Assembly: GCA_029204225.1 (NCBI GenBank)
Contig: CM055095.1
Span: 75,657,672 to 75,721,671 of the forward strand
Direction of reading: 5' to 3'
DNA from: Diphasiastrum complanatum
Lineage: Eukaryota; Streptophyta; Lycopodiopsida; Lycopodiales; Lycopodiaceae
DNA length: 64,000 nt
Shown here: positions 36,201-47,038 of the stretch, piece after piece
Numbering within the stretch: position 1 is the stretch's first letter
Layout of the letters: each line of letters starts with the position of its first letter
Made by a program: the position numbers and the translations under genes
The notes under the pieces: model-generated
Database searches by the model: none
Told to the model about the DNA's origin: nothing
The model's input: the letters and a program-made list of their open reading frames with translations, nothing else

Positions 36201-36632
36201 TTTTATGTTCTCATCAATGCATGCTAAATCATCACTTAGGGACTTAACTCTCAAGATAAATGCATGAGCACTTTCACCCTCTCTTTGCCTACTAGAAAAT
36301 ATTTGTCTCCTTAGGGTCAATACCCTAGATGTGGACTTTGATTCAAAGAGCTTCTTTAAGGCATTCCATGCCTCACTTGCACTTTGACACTTTCCAACTT
36401 CCTTGAGAAGTTCATTTGTAACATTCATTTTAATGATATGAAGAGCCCTTTTGGCCTTCTTATCAAACCTTTGTTGCTCTTGAAGTGTGAGAGGTCTCTC
36501 TTCAATTTCTGCAACTATGTCCATGAGTTCATTCAACTCAAGTAAGGACTCCATCCTCACTTTCCAAGTAGAGTAGTTTGATGAACTCAACCTTTCACTA
36601 GACTCTAGCATGATCCCACCATTGGAAGCCAT
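33240..36632 (-). CDS. Copia-2 gag-pol, open frame with RT deletion
   Basis: 1130 codons without a stop. Zinc knuckle CFYCGIKGHFANEC at 250-263, protease DSGAS with D309, integrase D506, D568 and E604 (35 residues between the last two), and the RT start through NAFLNGDLEED and YGLKQAPRSWY. At residue 968/969 the sequence jumps from ..SQNFVM to NFAGDQMDRKS, skipping the equivalent of Copia-1 residues from SEYDHSLY to FSDSD. This loss of about 561 bp removes the YVDD active site, the RT thumb and the start of RNase H, yet keeps the frame. Gag, protease and integrase could still be made; reverse transcription would need help from another element such as Copia-1. The stop lies inside the LTR end. 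Confidence 0.93.
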   Translation of the reverse strand: MASNGGIMLESSERLSSSNYSTWKVRMESLLELNELMDIVAEIEERPLTLQEQQRFDKKAKRALHIIKMNVTNELLKEVGKCQSASEAWNALKKLFESKSTSRVLTLRRQIFSSRQREGESAHAFILRVKSLSDDLACIDENIKDGEIVQVMLNGLLNEHANLVQSFAIQKVLPSVVDLQEILLAEEHRLQSKLDGASLQGGGEEAFFTKGKFKGKGKGKGKWSKGGNFDHDDHSSSSSSTKNNKSKFKCFYCGIKGHFANECYKKKREQGERQGNLTIDEEEHNTCESLVMTSSLLANIDDNDPWWIDSGASSHMTRHKEYFTSLLSYEGEGNIIYTANDGQCDIKGIGTIPISLSTNRKANLENVLYIPSITKNLLSVSQMIDKGLDVEFIGDACLISKCGSLIAQGRRHGKLFKLDACVISNHEGCMARDQLTNQEVWHKRLGHPNFKSLEVMAKKELVLGLPKSLVANNSVCEHCALSKSHRLAYSRSTSRSKEAFQLVHSDIHSSSTTSNGGAKMYATFIDDFSRYTWIYLLKSKDEVFAAIVKFKNEMENQFNTKIKCLRSDNGGEYTSNRFKDFCIAHGIKREMSSPRTPQQNGVAERKNRTLCECAKAMRLHANLAKSFWGEALACANYLCNRWTSASLDGKTPHEVLYGRRPSVKHCRIFGCTCFVNITLDDRTKEDPSSKKGVFVGYSEVSKAYKVYIPSTKKVVISRDVIFHEENVSNVVDVDVDVPTNHHDVQDVLDEDGDATPKQTSRKTQRQRAKPSRLTYDEKGKQVVDNSNFAFLTSFDEPTCVGEAIQKKEWIQAMDHEHQALIKSNTWRLVKLPKDKKAIGCKWIFKIKTNQDGSINKYKARLVAKGYAQEYGIDYDETFAPVAKMVTIRILISLATLYDWDMWQMDVTNAFLNGDLEEDIYMEQPEGYVSHDEPNHVCYLQKSLYGLKQAPRSWYAKLNSFLLSQNFVMNFAGDQMDRKSTSAFAIYLGDGVVSWLSKKQPTISLSSTEAEYKALTTCTKEILWIKRMLLDLHLLEPEKTPIILCDNLSAQSLASNPVFHARSKHIEIAHHFVRDQVIAKEVELQHVSSKECVADIFTKPLGKDLYLMHRSNLGMCSKTMLKLASNVEEGV

Positions 36633-37792
36633 GATTCTAATGTTTCTTCAACTTTTAGGTTTTGTCCTAAAGCACTTAGCACTCACTTTTCTCTCAACAA
36701 ATGATAGATAAAGAGATCTATGAAGATTTAGGACCCTAAAACACTTCTATCTTGAACCTAGATGGTTTCCAAGCATAGAAAGGAAGATTGAAACACATGC
36801 AACACTTTGCACACACTAAGAATGGATTACAAAATCAAACCAACCTGAACACACTCTTGCTTAAGCTCTCAAACTTTCCAGCAAGTGACCAAATCAAGTT
36901 ATGGTGTGAAGAGTTACTTGCATTCTTAGAAAATACCCAAAACTAGGATGCCAAGATTACCTAGTAATGAACAAACTTGATCAACATATGATCAACACAC
37001 TAAGATATTGATTCAACCTGTAAAACCACATGTAAACCACACTTCTAAAAGTTTATAAACTCCAGCAAGTGATAAATACAAGATTTAGAGGTGAATGAAT
37101 GAGCACACTTAGTGAATCACAAGACTAGCTTCACTATCTTGTCAAATCTTGGTGTTTAGATGTAGATCTAAGATCACTTCACATGAGAATGTTCCTCAAC
37201 CTGTTAAGAACCTGAAAACACACTTGCATAATGGTTAACACCTTCCAGCAAATGCTCCAATCAAATTACATAAGGAGAGTTACTTACATGCTCAACAAAG
37301 TACACCAAAATTTATGCCAAAATTGATGACAATCTTTACAATATGCTCTTCACAATGGAGCTTACAATATGTTCACCCAAAAAAGGGGATCTTTCATCCA
37401 AATGGGAGCTTTGCTCAGTCTTTAGGAGAATTACAACTCACTCAAAAGAGCATTTGTCATCCACTTAAGGAGAAGTTTCATCCACTTAAGGAGAGTGTTC
37501 ATCCAAGAATGGAGATTGTCAACAATAGGATTGAAAAGAACATTGTTAGTATTGAATATGCACAAGCCTCACAATCACAAATGATTAGGTGTTATGATCT
37601 GATCCAAAATAGTTTCTTTTCAGCCTCTGATCTTCAATAGACCTGAAATATGCTTTTGATCCACAAGTTCAACTCACAAAACAAAGGTTAGTAAGATTTG
37701 ATCAACAAAGCAATGCAAAATCATGCTAGAACTTGATCAAACATCCAAATATCACCAAAAATGGAATACTTACTGTAAATAGAAGCCAACCA
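36633..37792 (-). other. Copia-2 untranslated leader
   Basis: About 1.16 kb between primer site and start codon, twice as long as in Copia-1. It contains repeated phrases such as 'aacctgtaaaacc/aacctgttaagaacctg' and 'ccagcaagtg/ccagcaaatg', suggesting internal duplication (about 36.84-36.92, 37.01-37.08 and 37.19-37.27 kb). The plus-strand 108-codon frame at 37314-37640 contains imperfect repeats and no domain. Confidence 0.6.
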
Positions 37793-37804
37793 GCTCTGAT
37801 ACCA
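37793..37804 (-). promoter_or_regulatory. Copia-2 primer binding site
   Basis: GCTCTGATACCA on the plus strand is the exact complement of TGGTATCAGAGC and touches the LTR at 37805. Confidence 0.95.
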
Positions 37805-38459
37805 TGTGAAAAATACAGATCCTAAGTGGATCTAAACTCCAAGATCATTGGCTTGAATGCTTGCACTCCAAACTACATAAGCTAGGAATTGGCAACACAT
37901 TCTATGCTACCTAGAATGCAAAGAACTTGATCAAAAAGCATTTATCACAAATGGAAACTTCCATAAACATCAAGTGCGGCCCAAAATAGCATTATAGAGT
38001 CCATAATACATCAGCCTACCACTTTTGGAAAGCACCTAAGATCATACACAATAGCTTGAAGACAATACACACAACAATGCTCTCAATGGAGGAAGAAACA
38101 ATGACAATGATCTATTGATCTCAATGAAGCATACAAAAGGTTTCTCCAACCTGTTCTCCACGACTTCCCTACTATTTATGGATGAGGAAGATGACTCTCT
38201 CTCCTCTCTCTAGAAGGTACTTGACCCTAGATATTCCCTATATAGGAAAAATAGCTAAAAATGGCTTATATGACCAAAATACATCAAAATGGTCTCATTT
38301 TGAAGGGTATGAAGTTTGACACTTCATCATACTGAAAAAATACAGTAAATAAAAACATTGTGGCCTGGTTCACACGTGTGAAACTCCAGAACCAAAACTA
38401 TTTACAATTTTAGCCAATTTAGGCCTCAAACTAGCTAGGAAATGTTGACAATTTTCACA
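37805..38459 (-). repeat. Copia-2 5' LTR
   Basis: 655 bp, matching the other LTR by eye; palindrome at 38369-38382. Confidence 0.95.
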
Positions 38460-38464
38460 CCGAA

Positions 38465-40165
38465 CATTTTAAACACTATACACTGGATGATGTGGTTATC
38501 ATGTTACCCAAAGCACATCGTGAACCTGAAGAACATGTGCTAGAATCGAAAAATGTTTACGATGGCCCAGCTAGGACACAGCCTATGAATCTTGCTGAAC
38601 CAGGAGAACCAGAAAGAATTGTACAAGTTTGATCATAACTTAATTCTGAATAGTTTCAAGCACTCTGAACGTTACTTATTAAGTATTAAGATTGTTTTGC
38701 ATGGATTAATACCTGATGCAGTTCCAAAGGTTACAAAGTTCTATTGTTGTATTCCTAATATTGCAGATCTGATAAAGAAAGAGCTTCAGAGACTGCTTGA
38801 CGTCGATTTCATTTATGAGATCGAGCATACAGAATGGGTTTCACCGATTGTCATTGTTCCTAAGAAGAATGAAAAATTGAGAATTTGTGTGAATTTCAAG
38901 GCCTTGAACAAAGTGACGAGGAAGGATCACTTTCCGTTACCTTTTACTAAAAGCATTTTGGATCGCCTTGCTAGAGCGGAAGCTTATAGTTTTCTGGATG
39001 GATTTAGTGGTTACAACCAAGTCAAGATTGTACCTGCAGATCATCACAAAATAGCTTTTGCAACAGAATCAAGCACCTATGCTAACAAAGTAATGTCGTT
39101 TGAACTCTGTAATGCACCAAGTTCGTTCCAAAGAGTAATGCAATTTGCTTTTAAACATTATCTACAGAAATTCTTTGAAATTTACTTGGATGACCTTGGA
39201 GTCCATAGCACAGATATAGACCACTTGGATCGATTGGAGAAAGTAGTTGAAAGATGTCACAAGTATCAAATTTTCCTAAATCCAAAAAAATGCCAGATAT
39301 GGGTTTCCCACGGAGTTGTGCTTGGGCATGGGATATCAAGACATGGCATTGCCATAGATTATTCTAAAATCAAGGTTATTGTGGAATTCCCACTGCCAAC
39401 AACAATTTGTGGAATTTATGTGTTTATGGGTCATGCAAACTACTATCGAATTTTTATTATCTTCTTTGCGGATTTAGCAAGACCTATATACAAACTGATT
39501 ATTGTTTCTCCAAATTGGACGGTTGAGTTTCATGTTCATACTGATGCCTCAAAATATGCAATTGGATCAATTTTGACGCAACCAGGTGACTATAAGAAGG
39601 ACTATCCAATACGATTTGCAAACAAACAACTTACAAATTCGTAGAAGAACTATTCAACAACAGAACATGAAGCGTTAGCCATGATTTTTTGCTTTTATGA
39701 AAATTTTGTCATTACCTCATGGAAATGCACTTTGTATTTTATATGGATCACCAGCCGTTACTTTACTTGGTAAACAAGACGTGCAATACTGGACGTATTG
39801 CAAAATGGTTACTGTTATTAACTGAATTTGACTTTCGAATTGTGGTTCGTAAGGGGAAGCAACATTATCTAGCCGACCACGTTTCGCGAATTGATTCTGC
39901 ACCAGTTAATACTAAAGTGGATGATGAATCACCTGACGCTGCATTATTCTATGTAGAGGCAGTACCTGAGTGGGCAGCGAATATTGTTGAGTATCTGAAG
40001 CTAGGACAACCAAATGACTCTTTGACAAAAGTATAGATTCTTCAACGACACAAAAGGAAAGGTGACAATTTGGAGCTAGTCAAGAGCATCAAAGGAAGGT
40101 TATTTGTCAAAGATGTTATGGATCTATTTTTGCAGCTTATTGAAGACTCAAGTAAGGTCAAAGGA
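38465..40165 (+). pseudogene. Gypsy-2 reverse transcriptase/RNase H
   Basis: After the Copia-2 TSD the frame continues, then shifts near 38592 into a 350-codon frame. RT motifs: RICVNFKALN, YSFLDGFSGYNQV, and the active site YLDD at 39183-39194. RNase H follows with HTDASKYAIGSIL. A TAG at 39642-39644 (probable Gln) and a frame shift near 39715 interrupt it; the RNase H and connection continue to 40036 (MDHQPLLYLVNK, ADHVSRI). The start of the integrase linker is readable to about 40165, where an unrelated LTR element begins. The gene order RT-RNase H after gag fits Ty3/gypsy. Confidence 0.88.
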
Positions 40166-40964
40166 GCAGCAAGGAAGTTTTTTTCAAGTTTACTTTACTT
40201 GTTCTGTCTCATGTTTGAGCTATTTCATGTGGATGTGTGCAAATTGTCAAGATATGGACAAACTAGCTACATTGTCTTGCAATATCTTATTGTTGGAGTT
40301 GTACTAGCATTCTTGGCCGGTTTTGCTGATGGAAATGAAGCTATTGGAGGATCATTATATCACTCATCCATGATCAAGTTTTCAAGTTTTGAGCTACTTG
40401 GTGCCAATACTTGGAGATTGTCAATTTTTGGTGAATTCATGGTCATTTTCTTGTGTCAAGTAGACCTTGAAGATGGACTAGTGCAACCTATTAGGTTTAT
40501 GGAGCCATGTGGTGCTAGATTTGCATCATTAATGTACTCACCTACTAATGGATTTCCAAGGTCTGGTGGTTTCTTGTGGCAAAATGGAGATGGAGGCTCA
40601 TCCATGGAGTTTTATGGTGGAGACATATCAAGAAAGGACAAAGTTGGAGGAGACAAGCAAGCAAATGGTCATCACTCACAATTATTGTTTGGTTGCTGTA
40701 ATTTTCCATAGAGTTCAAAGTTTGAAACATGGAGGAATCATTTCATTCACATTCTATTTGGTTCTTCATGTTCTAGTTATATCTTGATGTGTAAAATTGA
40801 TGTAAGAAATAGTGAAGCATCCAATTTGGATACTATTCTCTATATCAATTATGAAAGATACTTTAGAAGCTTAGAAAGGAGATCTATACTTAGGATGAAG
40901 ATCATTTTAAAGTTGGATCAAAGTTCTATTGTCAAAACTATGCCAAAACTAGTTGAAGAGAGTG
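40166..40964 (+). other. Interior of an LTR element with an unrecognised ORF
   Basis: An open frame runs from inside Gypsy-2 to a stop at 40711. About 175 codons of it (40181-40711) lie in non-gypsy DNA; they are partly hydrophobic at the start and Gly-rich at the end (FPRSGGFLWQNGDGGSS), with no domain I know. Downstream is a short copia tail, PKLVEESV, a weak purine tract and an LTR at 40965. Gag and pol are absent. This looks like a non-autonomous relative of Copia-4 whose interior was replaced by other DNA, possibly captured. Confidence 0.4.
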
Positions 40965-41606
40965 TGTGAGAGATTTCAACTAGTTTAGTCATATTTTGGT
41001 AAATTGTCAATAATAGGCCAAAACTCATTCTAGACTTAGAGATAAACTTTTTGAAGTTATATTAGTTTAAAATACATTCAATAAAAACTTTTTGAAAGTG
41101 TGGGAAAGTTGGTAGTCGAGTTTGAGAGAGATTTAAATTTGAACTTTGGGTACATTGAATCTAGACCCAAAAATAGTAGGGTTTACGTTTTGGAGGGAAA
41201 GCCAAGTGGCCAAATAGGGTTTGAAAACTCTATAAAAGGATGTAACTCGTGGAGAGACATATCTTATCTCTTCTCTCTCTCATTTCATCATTATACATGG
41301 TTCTCTTTGGGTTCTACTACTCATTGGTGCACTCTCATGATGTTATCTTGCAATCTTGTGTGTAGAATGCTCTTATTTTGTTATTTTCGGTTTCACACGT
41401 GTGAGATATAGTAGGGTACTATAATTGTACGGACAACAAACAAATTTTATGTTTTGGTTCATGTTTGATCAATATCTCTTAGAGTTTGCATCTCATTTTG
41501 TATGTAGATGCTGATTTTTTTACATTGGGAGGATTGTTGGTTTGCACCTTATTGTAACCAAAGATCAGGGACATGGATTGGATCCTGAATGATTTGAAAT
41601 TCTTCA
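40965..41606 (+). repeat. Copia-4-like LTR
   Basis: Starts TGTGAGAGATTTCAAC and ends near TTCTTCA. It shares the block order of the LTRs at 14195 and 19270 but is clearly diverged. The core palindrome CACACGTGTG is at 41394-41403, and TATAAAAGG lies near 41232. Confidence 0.8.
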
Positions 41607-41619
41607 AATCTGGTAGCCA

Positions 41620-43895
41620 AGCCTCCCAAATCATAAGAAAACTAAAAAGACTATTAAGCCTTATATTGACATTACCAGTTATCTGCACTGGACTAATGAT
41701 GACTATCTTCTAGAAGCCATTACTGATCCGGCCATTCAGGCTGCTGCTCAGTTCTTCAACAACTTTCTGATGGTTGGCAACCTCAGGAAAGACCATATTA
41801 CTTCCCAGATTTTGCATAGGATAGTTGAGTCTCATGCCAAGATAGCCAAGGCTCCTCTGGAACTATATAATTGGTTCAAGACCGTTTTTGGAGAGCTCAA
41901 ATGAGCAATCAAGAGCAATACCAAGCAGCAATTTGCTGTTGGCCCTATATTATCACTCCTAGAAGACTCCCACCTTGAAAATAAAATCCATGGTTTTCGT
42001 ATGGATTCCGTGCATGAAGAAGCACTGGCCGAGTCATCTCAACAAGCATCTAGCTCACATAGTCGACGTCATTCATGTAGCGAGATCGTCATTCTTGACT
42101 CGCCTTCCATGTCACGACGTCGTACTAGGCAAACATCTTCAGCTGCGCTTCCCCTCCCCTACTGCTATTCGCACTGAACTACCTATTCTCCCCGTCTCTT
42201 ATGCTTCCCTCGCCTCTGCTTCCTCTCAAGGATAGTCTGTGACCATTGGGCTACCATTCCCATCATAGTTGTCCAGGCCGCCTCACCTCCACACACAGGA
42301 GCTGTTTTCCCAAACACCCAACATTTCATGGACATGTTCGATGATTCCGACCCCTTTGGGGGCTCAGAAATTTTTGTAATGCCCCAGAGCCCTGCGCCCT
42401 TTGAACTCCAGTCCCCTGGAAGAGGATTCAAATAGTTTCATGATACTACTACTGGTTTTGAAGACTCTTTTCAGATTAACCAACAACATCAAGTTGAAGT
42501 CGTACCAGCCACAATTCGGGTCGGGCAAGCTGTCAAATCACCAAAGCAGTTCGATGCGATAGTGCCTGAGGGCTATGAAGAAGAAGACCTCTTTGAAGAA
42601 GAAGAAGAGTTACAGGCACCTACTCAATGCCAATCAGAGACAATACCGCCAGGTCCTTCTACTGCTAACACCTCCACAACAATAGATTATGGTGATGCTC
42701 TTGGTTTAGTCTCAAGCCTTGCGCAAGTGATCCAGTCTATGCTGGATAAGAAAAAAGAAATGGAACAGCACATCTCAGACATGGGATCTGAGAATACACT
42801 CATCATCCAGAAAGCCATTCAGTTAGACAAAGAGTTGAAGATTGCCAAGCAGCACGAAGCTAAGTCTGAAGCTGAGAAAAAGACGACACAACAATTGGCT
42901 AATCGCCTAGAGGATTATGTCAGTTCCCTACAGAATCCCCTCACAACCGCCCAAGATCAAGTGGACAGGGCCGTGCATGATGCAAAGTAATAAGTGCAGC
43001 TGCTCCAGGGTCAACTGCAGATGGCGGAACAAGATCGAACACGTCTCCAAGGTGAATTGGACGTGACCACCCTTGAGCATGATGCGTATCTACAAATGCA
43101 AATACCTGATCATCCGGTAACTCTGACATAAATCACATATTTGTTTAAAAAGGTTGAAACCTATAAAGTGGTTCTTCAAGGATTCCAAGGCTGCTTTGAC
43201 AGATTTAAGGGTACAACTTCAACTGAGTTGGCAAAGGCCAAAGCAACCATCAACACATATGAAAAGGCTACTGCTCAGTTGTTGGAAGCTGGGCCTCAAA
43301 TTTCAGGGGATTCATACTATGTACCAATGTCACGTAGGAATAAGTGGAAGGATTTGGGATTGGCCATGGACAAAATTACTATCCATACACCGAACTGGCC
43401 AATCATCCACCAACCTTACAGTTGGGAAATTTCAGTGGATTTTCACTAGGCATTACAAGCATACCAACGGGAGTATATACACTCTCCTGATCTGACAGTG
43501 AGGCAATCGGCGCTTTTTGCAAAAGATTTGACTCTATTGGAATCTGTGGCAACGCAATGGGATGATTGCCTTCCTCCTTTGGCATTCGATCCGAATAAGC
43601 CAATGGCGTCAGAGAGCATTAAGGATTAGCTGTCGGTGACTAGATTGTATTTCTGTGTCGCAATGATGGGAGCCTCCTGGGAATCTCGATTCACATCTTG
43701 GACAACTTTAAAATGGATCGTCGGAGCCCACCGTTGTTTTTTGCCACACATTTTAGATTTCAACACTGCCCGACTCGATCTTATAGAGAAGGTGCAGTAT
43801 CATTTAATAAAGATTCAACGTGAAGCAAATAAAAGCCCACAATAACTGCATCTCGCAGGTCTCATGGGACCACCACCAGTTTTGGTGGGAGATAC
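41620..43895 (+). pseudogene. Copy C: longest FAVGP-domain/coiled-coil protein
   Basis: Begins inside the conserved domain (KPYIDITSYLHW, NDDYLLEAI, RIVESHAKIAK, GELK, one stop, then FAVGPILSLLEDSHLENKIHGF), parallel to copy A. After a Ser-rich linker with a stop there is an acidic block (EEEDLFEEEEELQ at about 42578) and a long coiled coil (42700-43100). A further C-terminal region (43140-43850) is not seen in A or B; it has no catalytic motif and includes DSYYVPMSRRNKWKDLGL. In-frame stops occur near 41902, 42233, 42434, 42988, 43129, 43447 and 43627; some shifts are needed. Directly downstream is a purine tract and an LTR start, so the protein is encoded by an LTR element whose 3' end is intact here. 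Confidence 0.6.
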
Positions 43896-44760
43896 TGTTG
43901 GAGGGCTTGCGGATCCCAAGGCAACCCTAACCCTAGTTAATAAGTGAGAGGGATTTGGCACCCTGCATGTGTAAGTCCAACCCGATGATCACATAGAGAT
44001 TTGATTAATTAGAAAGTTAATAAAAGGACTTTAGGCCTTTTTGCGGGACTTTTAATGTCGTAGGGCCTAAATGTCAAGTTAGTGAATAAAGTTGGGTTTC
44101 CCTCCAATTTGGATAGTTCTCACTCTTTTTTAAATTTGAATAGTTAGGGAGGTAGAAATGGACCAATAGGATTCAGAGGCCAGAGTCCTCCTCTCTACTA
44201 TAAAAAGAGACTAACTCGAGTTTCCTACAGATGTACATATCTTCATTTCAATAAAGCAGATTGGTTCTCTATGAAATGGATTTATGAATGTCCTTGCTCT
44301 CTGTCACTTTTCCTCCATCTCTCATGCTTTTATGAGAGATGGAGGAAAAGTGATTGTTATTGGGATTGAATGTTTTTATACTTTTTATGAGAGAAAAAGA
44401 GAGAGAGAGAGAAAGAGTAAGCTATCTTCATTGTGGATGTAGTGTTAATGCTTAGGGTAAGTGGATGTTAGAGTTAGATGTGAATCTTCCATTCATGCTA
44501 GAATCTGAACTATGTTATCGCTCTCATGGGAACGAATCTACGGGTGACAACTAACTTCATCTCCTCGATGCTAGATTGATTAGACCTTGGGTTGAGGATA
44601 GGCAAGGAAAGAAATCCACTGCAAAGATGTTAACAATGACTTTAATGCAGATGAAATCTTTTAGAAGTTTCGAGTGAACCAGCACTATATTGAGCTGAAC
44701 CTGTGTGTTTCTCAGTGTATCCTAGACTATAATTATAATTTATGACGTGGCTTCAGCATA
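43896..44760 (+). repeat. 3' LTR of copy C (right end uncertain)
   Basis: TGTTGGAGGG starts after TTTTGGTGGGAGATAC, which looks like a purine tract. A TATA box TATAAAAAG lies at 44199-44207, and AATAAA at 44250-44255 could serve for polyadenylation. The right end cannot be fixed because no second LTR is present. Confidence 0.55.
44304..44353. repeat. Perfect 22-bp-arm hairpin
   Basis: Arms at 44304-44325 and 44332-44353 are exact reverse complements around a 6-base loop. The arms contain a TCCTCCATCTCTCAT core. It lies about 100 bp after the TATA box of the copy C LTR, so it would be in the transcript. Confidence 0.9.
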
Positions 44761-44782
44761 TTTTGTTAGGGAGAGTGAGAGC

Positions 44783-44785
<3 letters not shown>

Positions 44786-44838
<53 letters not shown>
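44786..44838. repeat. (TA)n(GA)n microsatellite
   Basis: TA repeats to 44814 followed by GA repeats to 44838. Confidence 0.95.
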
Positions 44839-45205
44839 TTTTTGATACTAGAGTTAAAGATGGTCAACGTTTCCAATTCTAGGAAGGGGTGTAGGTCATG
44901 TTTTTTCCCTGTTGAAGGCATTGTTTCATAAACAATTTTTTTTTGGATTTGAAACATCCAGGAAGGCCATGCCATTGGAGAGGGAGCGTTGTGGTGACAT
45001 TCTGAAATAGGATACAATCGTATGGTTCGGGAGATTTGGCCTAACACTCTTCATGCTTTTTTTTTTTCTCATTATCTCTCGTTTGATTTATATTGCTATG
45101 AAATTTACACACAAATTATGTTTGGTTTAATGATCAAGTCGGCTTGGTTCAACTTACATGGTAATTCTTAGGCATATTATTATGTTCTTTTAGTAACCTG
45201 TAAGA
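44839..45205. other. Unassigned; possibly T2 intron
   Basis: AT-rich, with a T-run and ending in a plausible splice acceptor (..gatttttag) near 45211, just before the readable T2 coding frame. No coding match recognised. Confidence 0.35.
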
Positions 45206-45211
45206 TTTTTA

Positions 45212-45804
45212 GGCCACAAGCCGAGTTGTTCCAAAGATTGAGAAGGGATCACCCAAAAGTGCAGATATCTCTTAGATGCTTTGAGACGTTGAAGCCTTAT
45301 ATTGTCCAAAAATGAAAGGAGCGGTACACTTGTTACTATGTGTACCATATGCAAATGATATATTTTAAGGAGGCGCTTAATCATATGAGACAAGCCACGT
45401 TTGGTCATCATGGAAAGGACCATGCCTACACTGCTGCAAAATTCAAGAATCGGATATTTGCATATCAAGAAGAGAAATGATTTGGTAGAGCAAAGAATGC
45501 GAAGCACTGCTTTTGATACTGCTTGCTGAAATTTTCTTTGGATGTTGTTATTTCAATCATTGACTTTGCGAAGAATTATTCGTTCAAGATGCAGAATGAG
45601 ATATAGTCCATGCACTAGTGGTCTAATCAGGTCACGATACTTGTGCACATAACGTATGTGAGAAACTCTGCAGGTGCAGTTGAAAAGACTCTTCATTTTT
45701 ATATATCAGACGATAGGCTGCATGACACCCTATTCGTACAGCATTGTCTACTGCTGCATGACAATTGATTGAAAGAGAATGGGTATAATCTGAGGTGTCA
45801 TTGG
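45212..45804 (+). pseudogene. T2: transposase-like gene, middle exon
   Basis: One frame is readable from 45223 to 45804 with six stops (TGA or TAG) and no frame shift. Motifs: ELFQRLRRDHPKVQISLRCF, LKPY, RYTCYY..YHM (a Cys/His pair), DFAKNYSFK, VTILVHITY, FYISDDRLHDT, FVQHC. The DFAKNY Asp could be the first acidic residue of an RNase H-like transposase fold; this is inference. From memory, the same motif order occurs in uncharacterised proteins of animals and early plants. The exon is interrupted at 45804 by the antisense LTR element. Removing that element and one ATTGG joins HW directly to VWSDGATSQFK in frame. Confidence 0.6.
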
Positions 45805-46167
45805 TGTTGATTTCACATGTGTGGACTGTCCACAACATGTACTTGTGATCTCCTAAGACGTGTAGACGCACCAAGATCAAGACTGAATTAAGATTCAAGA
45901 TCTATCTTTGATTCTATGGCAAAAACACACTACTACATGCATTCAACTCTCACTCCCACATATGGGAAGTGTTTCAAAAATAATCTAAGTAAAAACAAGC
46001 TTCTCTCCTCGGGTACAGAGATAAAATCATCATGAGCTCTTGGGTAGAGAGAGAAAGCTAGAAAATCAATTACTCACAAAATCCACTCAATCTCAAAATC
46101 AACTAGATCCAAATGAGAAGTACAATGATACTAATAGATCCATGAGCTACCACAATGCTCAATCATA
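45805..46167 (-). repeat. R2 3' LTR, truncated
   Basis: Matches 50017-50386 with a few substitutions and small gaps; the remaining ~450 bp of the LTR are missing. Confidence 0.85.
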
Positions 46168-47038
46168 TACAAAACTAGTATAGCTTTTCTTGACCTTTGA
46201 GATCCAAAAAATTCAATGAAGCAAGATAGCATATCAAGCAAAGAAAGAGAAGCCTATATGAATGTGTTGTAGTAGATACAACATGAAAGATGCCCCTCTT
46301 TGCCATGTAAGGTGAGCCATTTAGATTGGATCTTAGCATCTAGCATTGATTCTAGAACTCAAAGTGAGTCAAATACATTGGAGATTGGTGTTGTGTGCCT
46401 TCATTTGTAGGTGTTTAGGTGTCTAAAACCAGAGGCAAAGTTGAATTCAATTCACATTACCAAGATAGCAAGTTTTGCTTGCTCCAAGCATTGATTTCTA
46501 AGCGAGTTTTGGAGGTGATTTCATAGAGGAGGCTTTCTAGCATTCAAGGAGAGGTAAGATCAGAGTTTTGGGGAATCTTCAAGGCTGTTCTAAGGTGTAG
46601 AGGACACCTCCTAAAGTGATCTAGATTCAGTCCAGCCATTGCTTGACTTATGCACCAAATTCGATCAATTTTGATCAATTTTTGCTTGTGATTGGATAGT
46701 AGATTGTGTTGCATCCTCATTAAGTTCCATTTAGATATTTTACAAGTGATTTTGGAACTATATTAGGTTGCTGAAATTCAGTCTTGATCAGATCATTTGG
46801 AAGCTTTTATGTTCTTTATAGAAAGAGGGGCAATTCTACTAGTATTGTCTACTTCAATCAAGCAAGTGCATTGTTTCTAGTATTCTATGATTTGACTTTG
46901 TTAAAGATTATTCTTAGATCTCTATAGGAAGTCTATTACTGATCTTTTTAGGTCCCTAAGAAGTGGGATAAGGTAGATATTCAATCAAATCAATAGAGGT
47001 AACCTTCATTTGTGCTAAGTCCTTGATTAGGAGACTAG
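46168..47038 (+). other. Copia-5 leader without a 5' LTR
   Basis: Non-coding sequence before the gag start at 47039. It does not match the 3' LTR at 49175, so the 5' LTR has been lost, probably in the same deletion that truncated the R2 LTR at 46167. Confidence 0.5.

Larger units (their letters stand above)
32590..38459 (-). mobile_element. Copia-2: young LTR retrotransposon lacking the RT core
   Basis: 5870 bp, minus strand, with two 655-bp LTRs that I read as identical. TSD CCGAA lies at 32585-32589 and 38460-38464. The primer site is next to the right-hand LTR and the purine tract next to the left-hand LTR. The polyprotein is related to Copia-1 throughout, but about 187 codons of RT are deleted in frame. 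Matching LTRs mean a recent insertion. The element sits in Gypsy-2 between the gag region and RT. Confidence 0.95.

Noticed and set aside
32590-38459. Copia-2 LTR identity as an assembly duplication artefact
   Set aside because: The LTRs are each joined to different, correct neighbours (primer site versus purine tract), and the TSD matches outside, so a genuine insertion is more likely.
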